Shown here piece by piece: positions 49,680 through 58,835 of a stretch of DNA of 64,000 nt. The notes under the pieces are model-generated. The model searched no databases and was not told the DNA's origin. It saw nothing but the letters and a program-made list of their open reading frames with translations. Source of the stretch: an uncultured Cryomorphaceae bacterium (GTDB taxonomy: Bacteria; Bacteroidota; Bacteroidia; Flavobacteriales; Schleiferiaceae); the NCBI GenBank assembly GCA_937120475.1, contig CAKZJV010000009.1, forward strand, positions 62,001-126,000, read 5' to 3'. The translations under genes were made by a program, and so were the position numbers. How positions within the stretch are numbered: the first letter of the stretch is position 1; each line of letters begins with the position of its first letter.

Positions 49680-49764
49680 CGGAGAGAGAGGGATTCGAAC
49701 CCCCGGACCCGTGAAGGTCAATGGTTTTCAAGACCACCGCATTCGACCACTCTGCCATCTCTCC
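49680..49764 (-). tRNA. tRNA-Ser (anticodon TGA)
   Basis: The 85-base class II tRNA has acceptor stem GGAGAGA with TCTCTCC and discriminator G. The anticodon arm is GTGGT-CTTGAAA-ACCAT, with TGA reading TCA. A long variable arm and a GGGGGTTCGAATCCC T arm are present. Confidence 0.95.
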
Positions 49765-49809
49765 TGAGGGGTGCAAAAGTAATAATATTTTCTACGCACC
49801 AAACAACCG

Positions 49810-49842
49810 TTGTTTAGCTTTGGCGTCAAATTTGTAACTTTA
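49810..49842 (+). promoter_or_regulatory. Possible promoter of the GWxTD gene
   Basis: TTG (49810-49812), a 22-base spacer and TAACTTTA (49835-49842) approximate the Bacteroidota promoter. The spacer is longer than usual and the last base differs. It is placed correctly before ATG 49862. Confidence 0.35.
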
Positions 49843-49861
49843 CGTGAAAGCTAAAATCAGA

Positions 49862-51373
49862 ATGAAAAATGTAGTTGCATGCTTCTTGGGCATTGCCTTA
49901 TTGTCCTTTTATTCATCGGGTGCCCAGGATCTGGGGCTTGACATTTCCTATGCGCAATACCAAAATGATCAGGATCAAACTTACGTGGAACTCTATTTTG
50001 CGCTGAATGGAAATACCCTTTCTTATAAAAGTGCCGGAAAAGCCTATGAAGGTGGTGTGGAGGTAACGGTACTTTTCAAGCAAGATTCCAGTATTGAAGC
50101 GGCCGATCGCTTTAGAATATTAGCCAATGTTGAAGACACTGCCTCCGTAAATGACATTTTTATTCAGCAGGAACGCTTTGCACTGGTACCAGGTAATTAT
50201 CAATTGCAACTGGAGCTGAAGGATATACATGATTCCAGTGAGCACTACTCCATTTCACAAAATATAGAGGTTCACAATATGGGGCAATCCAATAGCATCT
50301 CTGACATCCTTCTGTTAGATAGCTACAAACCGGCCGATGAAAAGAACCAATACGCCAAATCAGGCTATGAACTCATTCCAATGGTGAGCTCCGGTAGTTA
50401 TTACTTTCCTGATGCCATGACTAAACTTTCGTTTTACGTGGAATTGTACAACCTCCCGCCCAATGAACCTTATTTGCTGAAATACTATATCGAAAACAGC
50501 GCACAGGAAAAGCCCCTGAACGAGTACGCAGCCTTCAGTAAAAAACAAGCCAGCGAGGTACAACCGGTTTTAGCTGAATTCGATATCTCAAAACTTCCTA
50601 CCGGAAATTACAACCTGGTAGTGGAAGCGGTAAACAAGAACAACGAGACCCTCCTCCAAAAGAAGCAATTCTTTTTTCGAAGAAACGAAGAGGCAAAACC
50701 CAACTACCTTACCGACCTTTCAGAAACAGACATTACCGGAACTTTTGTGGACCGCATCGACAACTTTGATTCCATCTATACCTATGTGCAGTACCTCTAC
50801 CCCATCAGCAGTGAAAGGGAACAGGATTTCCAGAAGTCGTTGCTCGCCAGTCGCGATAAGCCTAAAATGAAACGCTACTTTTATTCATACTGGGAAAAAA
50901 TAGATCCCTACAATCCTGAGGGAGCGTGGAAAAAGTACCACAAGGAGGTACGCATTACCAACGACCTTTTCGGTACCCGCATTCAAAAAGGTTACCTCAC
51001 CAGCCGGGGCAGGGTGTACCTCGTTTATGGACGACCGGATATGGTGGAAGACCGCAAGTTCGAACCCACCATGCCACCTTACCAAATATGGCAGTACAAC
51101 CAGATCAACAGTGAGTTTGCCATTAATCAAACCAACCGGTTTTTCGTGTTTGCGGAGTATGAACTATCCACCAATGACTATGAGATGGTGCACTCCACGG
51201 CATTGGGTGAGTTGTATGATAGTCGCTGGAAATATACCATGGCCCGCAGAGGTAACGGTGGTACCGGACCAGACGTGGACTCCAGGAGTGATGAACTTTC
51301 ACAGGACAGCTACGGCTCACGTTTAAATAATAATATGATTTTCAAATCAGGTGGTTCCGGCACAAACCGGTAA
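49862..51373 (+). CDS. GWxTD domain-containing protein
   Basis: The protein has 503 residues from ATG 49862 with a signal peptide (VVACFLGIALLSFYSSGA). The N-terminal two thirds are beta-rich. The C-terminal GWxTD domain has the pattern GYLTSRGRVYLVYGRPDMVE and PYQIWQYNQ; the family's GWxTD appears here as GYLTS. The family is common in Bacteroidota and is probably periplasmic, but its function is unknown. An upstream GTG start (49844) would add six residues before the signal and is not preferred. The next gene follows after 9 bases. Confidence 0.85.
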   Translation: MKNVVACFLGIALLSFYSSGAQDLGLDISYAQYQNDQDQTYVELYFALNGNTLSYKSAGKAYEGGVEVTVLFKQDSSIEAADRFRILANVEDTASVNDIFIQQERFALVPGNYQLQLELKDIHDSSEHYSISQNIEVHNMGQSNSISDILLLDSYKPADEKNQYAKSGYELIPMVSSGSYYFPDAMTKLSFYVELYNLPPNEPYLLKYYIENSAQEKPLNEYAAFSKKQASEVQPVLAEFDISKLPTGNYNLVVEAVNKNNETLLQKKQFFFRRNEEAKPNYLTDLSETDITGTFVDRIDNFDSIYTYVQYLYPISSEREQDFQKSLLASRDKPKMKRYFYSYWEKIDPYNPEGAWKKYHKEVRITNDLFGTRIQKGYLTSRGRVYLVYGRPDMVEDRKFEPTMPPYQIWQYNQINSEFAINQTNRFFVFAEYELSTNDYEMVHSTALGELYDSRWKYTMARRGNGGTGPDVDSRSDELSQDSYGSRLNNNMIFKSGGSGTNR

Positions 51374-51382
51374 ATTCGCGGC

Positions 51383-52240
51383 ATGATTGCCTACTATCTG
51401 GCCATCGGCCTGGGAAGACTGATTTCTTTACTACCCTTTCGCCTGCTTTATATTTTTAGCGACTTTCTGTGCTTCATTGTTTCCGATGTGGTACAATACC
51501 GTAAAAAGGTAATTGATGACAACCTGCAACGCTCCTTTCCGGAAAAGAGTGCTGCAGAAATCCGTTCTATCCGAAGGGCATTTTACCGCAATTTCACCGA
51601 CCTGATCGTAGAGTCTTTCAAATCGCTGAGTGTAAGTGAAAAAGTGATGCGAAAACGTTTCAAGCTACTTAATCCGGAGGTTTTTGAAGAACTTTACCGT
51701 AAGGATAAAGGGGTGATTATGGTGATGGGACATTACACCAATTTTGAGTGGACGGCCATGTGCATTCCATTATGGGTGCCCAATCCGTGCTTTGCCGTGT
51801 ACCATCCACTCAACAACCGTTTCTTTAGCCGGAAAATTGTCTCCATCCGAGAGCAGTTCGGGTTAAAGTTATTCCCCATGGAGGAAACCTACCCCTTTAT
51901 GCTCAACAATAAGCAGCGGGCACCGCTTTATGTATTTATGGCCGATCAAAGTCCGCATAAAGGAAAAATAAAGTACCGCGCTCAGTTCCTCAACCAAAGT
52001 ACACCGGTACACTTAGGGGTGGAAAATCTTTCTAAAAAGTGCGATCTGGCCGTTACCTTTATCGATATTCAGAGAGTAAAACGAGGGTATTACGAGGTAA
52101 ATGCCCGCTTGCTTTTTGAAGATGTGAAGGAAACCGACATATACGAGGTTACTAATGCCCACGTAAAAGCCCTGGAAGAGGTAATCCGTAAAAAACCTGA
52201 AAACTGGTTATGGAGCCACAAACGCTGGAAATATGCCTGA
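51383..52240 (+). CDS. LpxL/HtrB-type acyltransferase
   Basis: The protein has 285 residues with an N-terminal membrane helix (LIGLGRLISLLPF-like). The catalytic HX4E motif is MVMGHYTNFEW, with further acyltransferase blocks in FMADQSPHKGKIKY. It belongs to the lysophospholipid/lipid A acyltransferase family and probably adds a secondary acyl chain to lipid A or to another glycolipid. The next gene, a glycosyltransferase, overlaps its end by 8 bases, which suggests joint work in envelope assembly. Confidence 0.9.
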   Translation: MIAYYLAIGLGRLISLLPFRLLYIFSDFLCFIVSDVVQYRKKVIDDNLQRSFPEKSAAEIRSIRRAFYRNFTDLIVESFKSLSVSEKVMRKRFKLLNPEVFEELYRKDKGVIMVMGHYTNFEWTAMCIPLWVPNPCFAVYHPLNNRFFSRKIVSIREQFGLKLFPMEETYPFMLNNKQRAPLYVFMADQSPHKGKIKYRAQFLNQSTPVHLGVENLSKKCDLAVTFIDIQRVKRGYYEVNARLLFEDVKETDIYEVTNAHVKALEEVIRKKPENWLWSHKRWKYA

Positions 52241-53240
52241 AACAGCTGTAGCCATACTTAACTGGAACGGGGCCGAGCTACTAAGGCGCTTCCTGCCATC
52301 GGTACTGCAACACAGCCGGGAAGCACGGGTGTACGTAATCGATAATGCCTCCACGGATTCCAGTGTGGAAGTTTTGAAAAATGAATTTCCGGAAGTAGTG
52401 ATCATTCAAAACGATGGTAACTATGGTTATGCCGGAGGTTATAACCAGGGGCTTAAATCCATACCGGAGGAGTACGTGGTATTGCTTAACAGTGATGTAG
52501 AAGTAAACGAAAACTGGTTACAACCCCTGGTGAAACGATTAAACGATCAACCGGAGCTGGGGGCTTTACAACCTAAAATACTGGATTTAAAAAGGCCCGA
52601 ATACTTTGAGTATGCCGGAGCGGCCGGGGGATGGTTGGATAATTTAGGCTATCCCTTTTGCCGGGGCCGCATTTTTGACGAACTCGAAAAAGACCAAGGC
52701 CAGTATAACGAATACCAGGAATTATTCTGGGCAACGGGAGCCTGTATGATGGTACGTCAATCCGCTTATAGCCAGGCCGGAGGCCTGGACGAATCCCTTT
52801 TCGCCCACATGGAAGAAATAGACCTCTGCTGGAGGATGCACCTCCGTGGTTTTAAAGTAGCTTGTGAACCGGCTTCCGTAGTGTATCATTTGGGAGGAGG
52901 TACCCTGAATAAGATATCGCCACAAAAAACCTACCTCAACTTTCGCAATAGCCTGATTATTCTATTTCTAAACCTGCCCCAATGGGAAGCCTTTACTAAA
53001 ATCCTGCAAAGATTGGTGCTGGATGGTGTGGCAGGCATTAAGTTTTTACTGGAAGGTAAAGTTTCGCACTTATGGGCCATCATCAGGGCGCACTTTGCTT
53101 TTTACAGCCGCTTTAATGCTTTGGCCCGGAAAAAGATGGGCCAGCCGGTTCAAAAAATGAAAGACTTGCCTGGAGTGTATCCACAAAGTATAGTGAAATC
53201 GTTTTACCTGGGTGGTAAAAAGAAGTTTACGGAGCTCTAG
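52233..53240 (+). CDS. Family 2 glycosyltransferase
   Basis: The protein has 335 residues with a GT-A fold: AVAILNWNGAELLRRFLPS, VIDNASTDSSVEVL, the metal motif LLNSDVEVN and the acceptor-side HMEEIDLCWRMHL. The C-terminal part has YHLGGGTLNKISPQKTY and a hydrophobic segment. It resembles rhamnosyl-type transferases of cell-surface glycans. The sugar and acceptor are unknown. The start overlaps the acyltransferase gene, and the end meets aroQ on the other strand. Confidence 0.9.
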   Translation: MPETAVAILNWNGAELLRRFLPSVLQHSREARVYVIDNASTDSSVEVLKNEFPEVVIIQNDGNYGYAGGYNQGLKSIPEEYVVLLNSDVEVNENWLQPLVKRLNDQPELGALQPKILDLKRPEYFEYAGAAGGWLDNLGYPFCRGRIFDELEKDQGQYNEYQELFWATGACMMVRQSAYSQAGGLDESLFAHMEEIDLCWRMHLRGFKVACEPASVVYHLGGGTLNKISPQKTYLNFRNSLIILFLNLPQWEAFTKILQRLVLDGVAGIKFLLEGKVSHLWAIIRAHFAFYSRFNALARKKMGQPVQKMKDLPGVYPQSIVKSFYLGGKKKFTEL

Positions 53241-53653
53241 GATAAAAAACTCTGCACCGCCAAGCGGTAGCCCTCCAATCCAAAACCGACAATTATTCCC
53301 TTGGTATGAGCCGAAACATAGGAACTTTTCCGGAAGGATTCCCTTTGATAAACATTGGAAATATGCACCTCCACCACCGGGGTATCAATGGCCGCCACCG
53401 CATCGCCCAAAGCAATGGAAGTATGGGTAAAAGCTGCACTGTTTAAAATAATACCATCCACCTCCTCATCAATGGTGTGTAGGTAATTCACCATTTCAGC
53501 TTCTCCGTTAAACTGGCCGTATTCAAATTCAATTTTCGGGTAATACTCTTTCAGCCTTGGTAGAAAGTCCTCAAATTTTTCCCTACCGTACACCCCCGGC
53601 TCCCTTTTCCCTAAAAGGTTCAGATTGGGGCCGTTCACAATGGCGATGCGCAT
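53237..53653 (-). CDS. aroQ: Type II 3-dehydroquinate dehydratase
   Basis: The protein has 138 residues, the normal length for the dodecameric type II enzyme. GPNLNLLGKREPGVYG carries the catalytic Arg and Tyr, NSAAFTHTSIAL the anion-binding residues, and VEVHISNVYQRESFR the catalytic His region. It converts 3-dehydroquinate to 3-dehydroshikimate in the shikimate pathway. It is divergent from xerD with a 34-base gap. Confidence 0.95.
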   Translation of the reverse strand: MRIAIVNGPNLNLLGKREPGVYGREKFEDFLPRLKEYYPKIEFEYGQFNGEAEMVNYLHTIDEEVDGIILNSAAFTHTSIALGDAVAAIDTPVVEVHISNVYQRESFRKSSYVSAHTKGIIVGFGLEGYRLAVQSFLS

Positions 53654-53658
53654 TTGCT

Positions 53659-53666
53659 TAATTTTG
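53659..53666 (+). promoter_or_regulatory. -7 promoter element for xerD
   Basis: TAATTTTG matches TAnnTTTG, 21 bases before the xerD ATG. A -33 TTG at the expected distance is not seen. Confidence 0.4.
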
Positions 53667-53687
53667 ATTTAAAAGTAAAGTTTCTGC

Positions 53688-54581
53688 ATGAACTGGAACC
53701 AGGCCATCCGCGATTTTCAAAACTACCTGAAACTGGAGCGGGGCCTTGCTGAAAATACCCTTAGCTCCTATACGCTTGACCTGGAAAAGGTGTCCAACTT
53801 CAGCGATCTCGATAGCTGGAAACCACTGCGGTTAAAGCTGGACGATCTTCAGCAGTTCATCAACGCCCAGGCCAAAATGGGCATCAGCGCCCGCTCGCAG
53901 GCCAGGTTGGTTTCCACCTTGCGTGCTTTTTATAAATACCTGGTGTTGGAAGATTACCTGGAAGAAAACCCTACGGAATTATTGGAAAGCCCTAAAATGG
54001 GCCGCAAGCTACCGGAATTTTTAAGCCCGGATGAAGTTGATGCCCTCATCAATTCTATCGACCTGGGTAAGGCACAGGGCCATCGCAACAAAGCTATTTT
54101 CGAAGTACTTTACGGTTGCGGCCTGCGCGTTTCAGAACTTATCAACCTTCGTATTTCCGACCTCTTCCTCAAAGAGCAAATAATCAGGGTTACCGGTAAA
54201 GGCAATAAGGAACGCCTAGTACCCATCAATCCCATCGCTATAAAATTCCTGAATATGTATTTAAAGGAGGTTCGGGTACATGAAAACATCCAAAAAGGCC
54301 ATGAAGATTTTGTATTCCTGAACCGCAGGGGCAAAAAGCTTACCCGCGCTATGATCTTTACCCTTACCCGGCAATTGGCCGAGGCGGCAGGCTTATCCAA
54401 AACGGTGAGCCCGCACACGTTCAGGCATAGCTTTGCCACTCATTTGGTGGAAGGTGGTGCCGACCTGAGAGCGGTACAGGAAATGCTTGGCCACGAAAGT
54501 ATCACCACCACCGAGATTTATACGCACCTGGACCAAAGGTCACTGCACAAAACCATCATGGATTTTCACCCACGGAGCTGA
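53688..54581 (+). CDS. xerD: Site-specific tyrosine recombinase XerD
   Basis: The protein has 297 residues. An N-terminal SAM-like core-binding domain (about 1-90) is followed by the catalytic domain with the Arg in YGCGLRVSELINL, the Lys in VTGKGNKERLVP, the HxxR in SPHTFRHSFATHL, and the Tyr nucleophile in TTEIYTHLD. With XerC it resolves chromosome dimers at dif. The position next to aroQ is usual in Bacteroidota. It is the housekeeping enzyme rather than part of an island. Confidence 0.93.
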   Translation: MNWNQAIRDFQNYLKLERGLAENTLSSYTLDLEKVSNFSDLDSWKPLRLKLDDLQQFINAQAKMGISARSQARLVSTLRAFYKYLVLEDYLEENPTELLESPKMGRKLPEFLSPDEVDALINSIDLGKAQGHRNKAIFEVLYGCGLRVSELINLRISDLFLKEQIIRVTGKGNKERLVPINPIAIKFLNMYLKEVRVHENIQKGHEDFVFLNRRGKKLTRAMIFTLTRQLAEAAGLSKTVSPHTFRHSFATHLVEGGADLRAVQEMLGHESITTTEIYTHLDQRSLHKTIMDFHPRS

Positions 54582-54582
54582 C

Positions 54583-56559
54583 TCAGAACTTCAGCAATTT
54601 CTCCAGGGTTTCGGCAAATCGCTGCTGCGGTAAAAAGTGCTTTTCCAGGGCCGAAGCAAAAGGTACCGGCATATCCAGGCTTCCCACCCTTTGCACCGGT
54701 GCATCCAGGTGCTCAAAACAATTTTCATTGATCAGCGCGGAAATATCCGAGGCAATGCCACCAAACAGGCAATCTTCCTGTAGAATGATAGCCCGTCCTG
54801 TTTTCCTTACCGATTCAAAAATCGTTTCCTCATCTAAAGGCATCAGGCTTCTCAAATCGATAAGATCGGCTGAAACCTCCGGGTGCGCATCCAGGTACTG
54901 AAGTGCCCAATGCACTCCTTGTCCATAAGTTATAATACTCACCTCCTCACCTTCGCGCAGAAGCATGGCTTTACCGAAGGGCAGATTAAAATAGCCTTCT
55001 GAAACCTCTCCGTACACGCTGCGGTACAGCGCCTTGTGTTCAAAAAAGAGCACCGGGTTAGGGTCTTCAATAGCGCGTATCAACAATCCCTTGGCATCCT
55101 GTGGAAAAGCCGGATAAATCACTTTTAAACCTGGGGTATGGGTAAACCAGGCCTCGTTACTTTGCGAGTGGAATGGCCCCGCTCCTACTCCTGCCCCGGT
55201 TGGCATACGGATTACTACATCCGCGTTTTGCCCCCATCGCCAATGAATCTTGGCCAGGTTATTTACAATCTGGTTGAAGCCTTCCGTTACAAAATCAGCA
55301 AACTGCATTTCCACCACGGATTTCATTCCCTTTACCGATAGCCCGAGAGCGGTACCTACGATTGCGGCCTCGCAAAGCGGGGTATTGCGCACGCGGTCAC
55401 CACCAAATTCCCGGATAAAGCCTTCGGTTACCTTAAATACTCCACCGTATTCAGCAATGTCCTGACCCATAATCACCAGGTCGGGATGTTTTCGCATGGC
55501 TTCCCTCAGGCCATCACTAATGGCATCCACCATACGCATTTCCTTTTTGGTATCCGTAGGAAGGTGATCTTCTAAGTCAGCCTCCGCAAAACGATCCTTC
55601 AGCTCCGTACCCAGGTCAAAAGAAATAGGATCTTCTGCCAACGAGCTTTCTAAAGCATTGCTAATCTCCTTTTTGATTTCGGCAATAATGGCTTCGTTCT
55701 GTTCCGGGCTAATAATTTCCTTATTGAGAAGAAAGCCCAGATAATTATTAACCGGGTCCTTGCGAGCCCATTTATCCTGCAGGCCTTCCGGGTAGTACTT
55801 GGTTCCTGAAGCTTCCTCGTGACCGCGCATTCTGAAAGTGCGGCACTCCAGCAGGAAAGGTCCCGGTTTTTCACGCATTTCAGCGGCTATTTTCTGTACC
55901 TCATGGTACACTTCCAATATGTTATTACCATCAATACTGTTGCCCTTTATCCCGTAGCCAATGGCTTTATACACAAAGCTTTTAAAGCGGAATTGCTCCC
56001 TGGAGGGCGTGGATAAACCCCATTGGTTATTCTCTACCAGGAATATTACGGGCAAATCCCATACGGCCGCCACGTTAATGGCCTCATGAAAATCACCTTC
56101 ACTGGCTCCGCCATCACCCGTAATTACCAGGGTAACCTTGGACTCTTTTTTGAGTTTAGAGGCGAGGGCTATACCATCAGCAATACCCATTTGTGGGCCC
56201 AGGTGCGATATCATACCTACCAGATGGTGCTCATTGCTGCCAAAGTGAAAAGAACGGTCGCGCCCCTTGGTAAATCCGTTGGCTTTGCCTAAAAACTGTG
56301 AGAACAAACGGTCCAACGGAACATTCCGGGTAGTGAATATGCCCAGGTTGCGGTGCATGGGTAACATATATTCATCAGCCTCCAGGGCCAGAGTAGCTCC
56401 TACCGAAATCGCCTCCTGGCCGTAGCCTGAAAACCATTTGGAAATACGGCCCTGCCTGAGGGAAATCAGCATTTTTTCCTCTATTAACCTGGGCTTGAGT
56501 AAGGCTTTGTAGAAATCAATCAGTTGTTCGTCTGACAATCCTTTCCGCTGAAAACGCAT
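54583..56559 (-). CDS. Branched-chain 2-oxo acid dehydrogenase E1, alpha and beta subunits fused
   Basis: The protein has 658 residues. The N-terminal half is the E1 alpha part with thiamine diphosphate binding (VITGDGGASEGDFHEAINVA and ENNQWGLST). The C-terminal half is the beta part (GQDIAEYGGVFKVTEG and EAAIVGTALGLSVKG). It decarboxylates branched-chain 2-oxo acids for the E2-E3 complex, whose genes are not in the window. The fused arrangement is common in Bacteroidota. It faces xerD with a one-base gap. Confidence 0.92.
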   Translation of the reverse strand: MRFQRKGLSDEQLIDFYKALLKPRLIEEKMLISLRQGRISKWFSGYGQEAISVGATLALEADEYMLPMHRNLGIFTTRNVPLDRLFSQFLGKANGFTKGRDRSFHFGSNEHHLVGMISHLGPQMGIADGIALASKLKKESKVTLVITGDGGASEGDFHEAINVAAVWDLPVIFLVENNQWGLSTPSREQFRFKSFVYKAIGYGIKGNSIDGNNILEVYHEVQKIAAEMREKPGPFLLECRTFRMRGHEEASGTKYYPEGLQDKWARKDPVNNYLGFLLNKEIISPEQNEAIIAEIKKEISNALESSLAEDPISFDLGTELKDRFAEADLEDHLPTDTKKEMRMVDAISDGLREAMRKHPDLVIMGQDIAEYGGVFKVTEGFIREFGGDRVRNTPLCEAAIVGTALGLSVKGMKSVVEMQFADFVTEGFNQIVNNLAKIHWRWGQNADVVIRMPTGAGVGAGPFHSQSNEAWFTHTPGLKVIYPAFPQDAKGLLIRAIEDPNPVLFFEHKALYRSVYGEVSEGYFNLPFGKAMLLREGEEVSIITYGQGVHWALQYLDAHPEVSADLIDLRSLMPLDEETIFESVRKTGRAIILQEDCLFGGIASDISALINENCFEHLDAPVQRVGSLDMPVPFASALEKHFLPQQRFAETLEKLLKF

Positions 56560-56639
56560 AGACTAAAGTATATAGGGTTGCCAAAAATACCCATATTTCA
56601 TAATGATTAGTTAACACTTGAAAGATACTTTAGCCACCC

Positions 56640-57542
56640 ATGAAACCGAAAAAAACGCTGTTTATCGTTAACCCGATTAGCGGCACCAAAGACAAGGCTA
56701 AAGTGGTGGACCAAATCAAGGCTGAGGTGTCTCCTTCTCATTTTGATTACCACATCGAGTTCACCAAAGGACCTTCACATGCCACCGATATGGCGGTTGA
56801 AGCGGCCGAAAATAAGCTGGACCTGGTGGTAGCCGTAGGTGGTGACGGTACAGTTAATGAAACGGCTTGTGGGCTTATCCATACCAATACCAGCTTGGGC
56901 ATTATCCCCATCGGATCCGGCAATGGTTTGGGAAGGCACCTACAAATACCTACCAATCCTATAAAGGCTATTCGGAGCCTTCATGAAAGCGAGGTAAAGA
57001 AAGTGGACGTTTGTACCGCCAACGATATTCCCTTTTTTAATGTGGCAGGGGTAGGTTATGACGCCAGGGTGGCCCACGATTTTGCCAGGAAAAAGAGCCG
57101 CGGTTTTATTACTTATGTACAAAGCGTTTTAGGCCAATGGAACGGTTACAAGCCCAAAAAGTATAAGCTTACCACACCCAGTGGTTCCTTTAAAAAAAGA
57201 GCCTTGCTAATCAGTTTTGCCAATGGCTCACAATTCGGGAATAACGCTTTTATTGCCCCTAACGCCTCTATATCCGATGGGTTGATGGATGTAAGCATAT
57301 TGGAAAAATTTCCGGGATTTGCCGTGCCGGTGGTCGCTATGCAACTCTTCAACAAAACCATTGAGGAGTCACGTTACTCCGATATTTTTAAAACCAACGA
57401 GGTAACGGTTAAACAAAAAAGTAAGAAAGTCCATTTGGATGGCGAACCTTTTAAGCTGGGAAAGAAGATCTGCTTTAAGGTTATGCCGGGTGCATTGAAT
57501 ATCTTAGCACCCAAAGTATTTGAAGATGGATTTCACACCTAA
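56640..57542 (+). CDS. Diacylglycerol kinase family lipid kinase (copy 2)
   Basis: The protein has 300 residues with TLFIVNPISGTKDKAKV, the nucleotide motif VAVGGDGTVNETACGL, PIGSGNGLGRHL and FNVAGVGYDARVAHDF. The C-terminal lobe has DGLMDVSILEKF and VHLDGEPF. This is the canonical BmrU/DgkB pattern, unlike the variant in copy 1 at 20302. The substrate is probably diacylglycerol or a related lipid. It overlaps the next oxygenase gene by 17 bases. Confidence 0.9.
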   Translation: MKPKKTLFIVNPISGTKDKAKVVDQIKAEVSPSHFDYHIEFTKGPSHATDMAVEAAENKLDLVVAVGGDGTVNETACGLIHTNTSLGIIPIGSGNGLGRHLQIPTNPIKAIRSLHESEVKKVDVCTANDIPFFNVAGVGYDARVAHDFARKKSRGFITYVQSVLGQWNGYKPKKYKLTTPSGSFKKRALLISFANGSQFGNNAFIAPNASISDGLMDVSILEKFPGFAVPVVAMQLFNKTIEESRYSDIFKTNEVTVKQKSKKVHLDGEPFKLGKKICFKVMPGALNILAPKVFEDGFHT

Positions 57543-58482
57543 TATTCCTTCGGTTGACCTGGCTGATTTTCTTTCCGGTAAGCCCGAACGTAAAAAAGCT
57601 TTTGTAGAAAAGCTGGGTCATGCTTATGAAGAGATAGGTTTTGTAGCCGTTAAAAATCACGGTCTTAGTGACGAGCTTTCGGCCCGGCTTTACCAGCAAG
57701 TGCACAATTTTTTTGAATTACCAACTGAGGTAAAAGATCAGTACGAGATTGAAGGCCTGGCCGGCCAACGCGGCTACACCTCTTTTGGTAAGGAACACGC
57801 CAAAGGACGTAATACCGGTGACCTTAAAGAATTTTGGCATTTTGGCCAGTACGTGGAAGATGATGACCCGATCAAAGAAGAGTATCCACCCAATGTAGAG
57901 GTTAAGGAGCTTCCGGAGTTCAATAAAGTAGGAAAGGAAGCTTACCAAACGTTGGAAAACGCAGGCCGTAATATGTTGCGGGCCATTGCGCTTTACCTGG
58001 GCCTGGAAGAAACCTACTTTGACAGCCGCATTCATAATGGCAACAGCATCCTGCGCCCCATTCATTACCCGCCCATTACCGATGAACCTAAGGATGCCGT
58101 TCGTGCCGCTGAGCACGAGGACATCAACCTCATTACCCTCCTGATGGGGGCTAGTGCCGAAGGCCTGGAGGTGCTCAACAAAAAAGGCGATTACGTTCCT
58201 GTTACCGCCTTACCGGAACAGATCATCGTAAACGTTGGCGATATGCTGCAACGGTTAACCAATAATAAATTGCGAAGTACTACCCACCGGGTGGTAAATC
58301 CACCCCGCGAAAAGTGGGGACAGTCCCGTTATTCCATTCCCTTTTTCCTGCACCCCCGTTCCGAAATGTCGCTCAACTGCCTGGAGGAATGTATTGATCA
58401 GGAACACCCTAAGCAATACGCTGACATAACAGCCGGGGAATACCTCAACGAACGACTGGCGGAAATAGGCTTGAAGAAATGA
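57526..58482 (+). CDS. Isopenicillin-N-synthase-like 2OG-Fe(II) oxygenase
   Basis: The protein has 318 residues from ATG 57526. An N-terminal DIOX_N domain (SVDLADFLSGK and GFVAVKNHGLSDEL) is followed by the catalytic jelly roll with iron ligands His and Asp in AAEHEDINLITLL and the distal His in RSTTHRVVNPP. The 2OG-binding Arg lies in QSRYSIPFF. Substrates of such bacterial enzymes vary widely, and none can be named here. The start overlaps the end of the lipid kinase gene. Confidence 0.88.
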   Translation: MDFTPNIPSVDLADFLSGKPERKKAFVEKLGHAYEEIGFVAVKNHGLSDELSARLYQQVHNFFELPTEVKDQYEIEGLAGQRGYTSFGKEHAKGRNTGDLKEFWHFGQYVEDDDPIKEEYPPNVEVKELPEFNKVGKEAYQTLENAGRNMLRAIALYLGLEETYFDSRIHNGNSILRPIHYPPITDEPKDAVRAAEHEDINLITLLMGASAEGLEVLNKKGDYVPVTALPEQIIVNVGDMLQRLTNNKLRSTTHRVVNPPREKWGQSRYSIPFFLHPRSEMSLNCLEECIDQEHPKQYADITAGEYLNERLAEIGLKK

Positions 58483-58835
58483 GCAAAAAAAAGAAACTGA
58501 ATAGCCTGGAAGACCTGGGGGGGTTGGTGTATAGTACCGGCTCCGTTCCCGATTATGATGACGGTGAGGATACCGGGGAAACTCTCCCCCCCTCGGAGCA
58601 ACAATTGGAGGCACACCTGGAAAAGAAGGGCCGTGGTGGCAAAACGGCCGTAATCATTAAGGGTTTTGAGGGTACTGAAGACGACCTTAAAGAACTGGCC
58701 AAAGAACTTAAAAGTCATTGTGCGGTAGGCGGCTCCACTAAAGACGGGGATATCATCATCCAGGGAAACGTCAGAGATAAAGCGATGACTTACCTAAGGG
58801 ATAAAGGGTACAGCGTAAAAAGGGTAGGCAGTTAA
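58479..58835 (+). CDS. yciH: SUI1/eIF1-like translation factor, YciH type
   Basis: The protein has 118 residues. The N-terminal 55 residues are polar and flexible. The SUI1 domain follows (GGKTAVIIKGFEGTEDDLK and HCAVGGSTKDGDIIIQGN). YciH-type proteins are thought to affect start-codon fidelity on the 30S subunit. The gene overlaps the oxygenase by 4 bases (ATGA), so the two form an operon. The last codon overlaps bshA on the other strand. Confidence 0.9.
   Translation: MSKKKKLNSLEDLGGLVYSTGSVPDYDDGEDTGETLPPSEQQLEAHLEKKGRGGKTAVIIKGFEGTEDDLKELAKELKSHCAVGGSTKDGDIIIQGNVRDKAMTYLRDKGYSVKRVGS

Noticed and set aside
53688-54581. XerD as the integrase of an island
   Set aside because: Length, motifs and position beside aroQ fit the housekeeping dimer-resolution enzyme.
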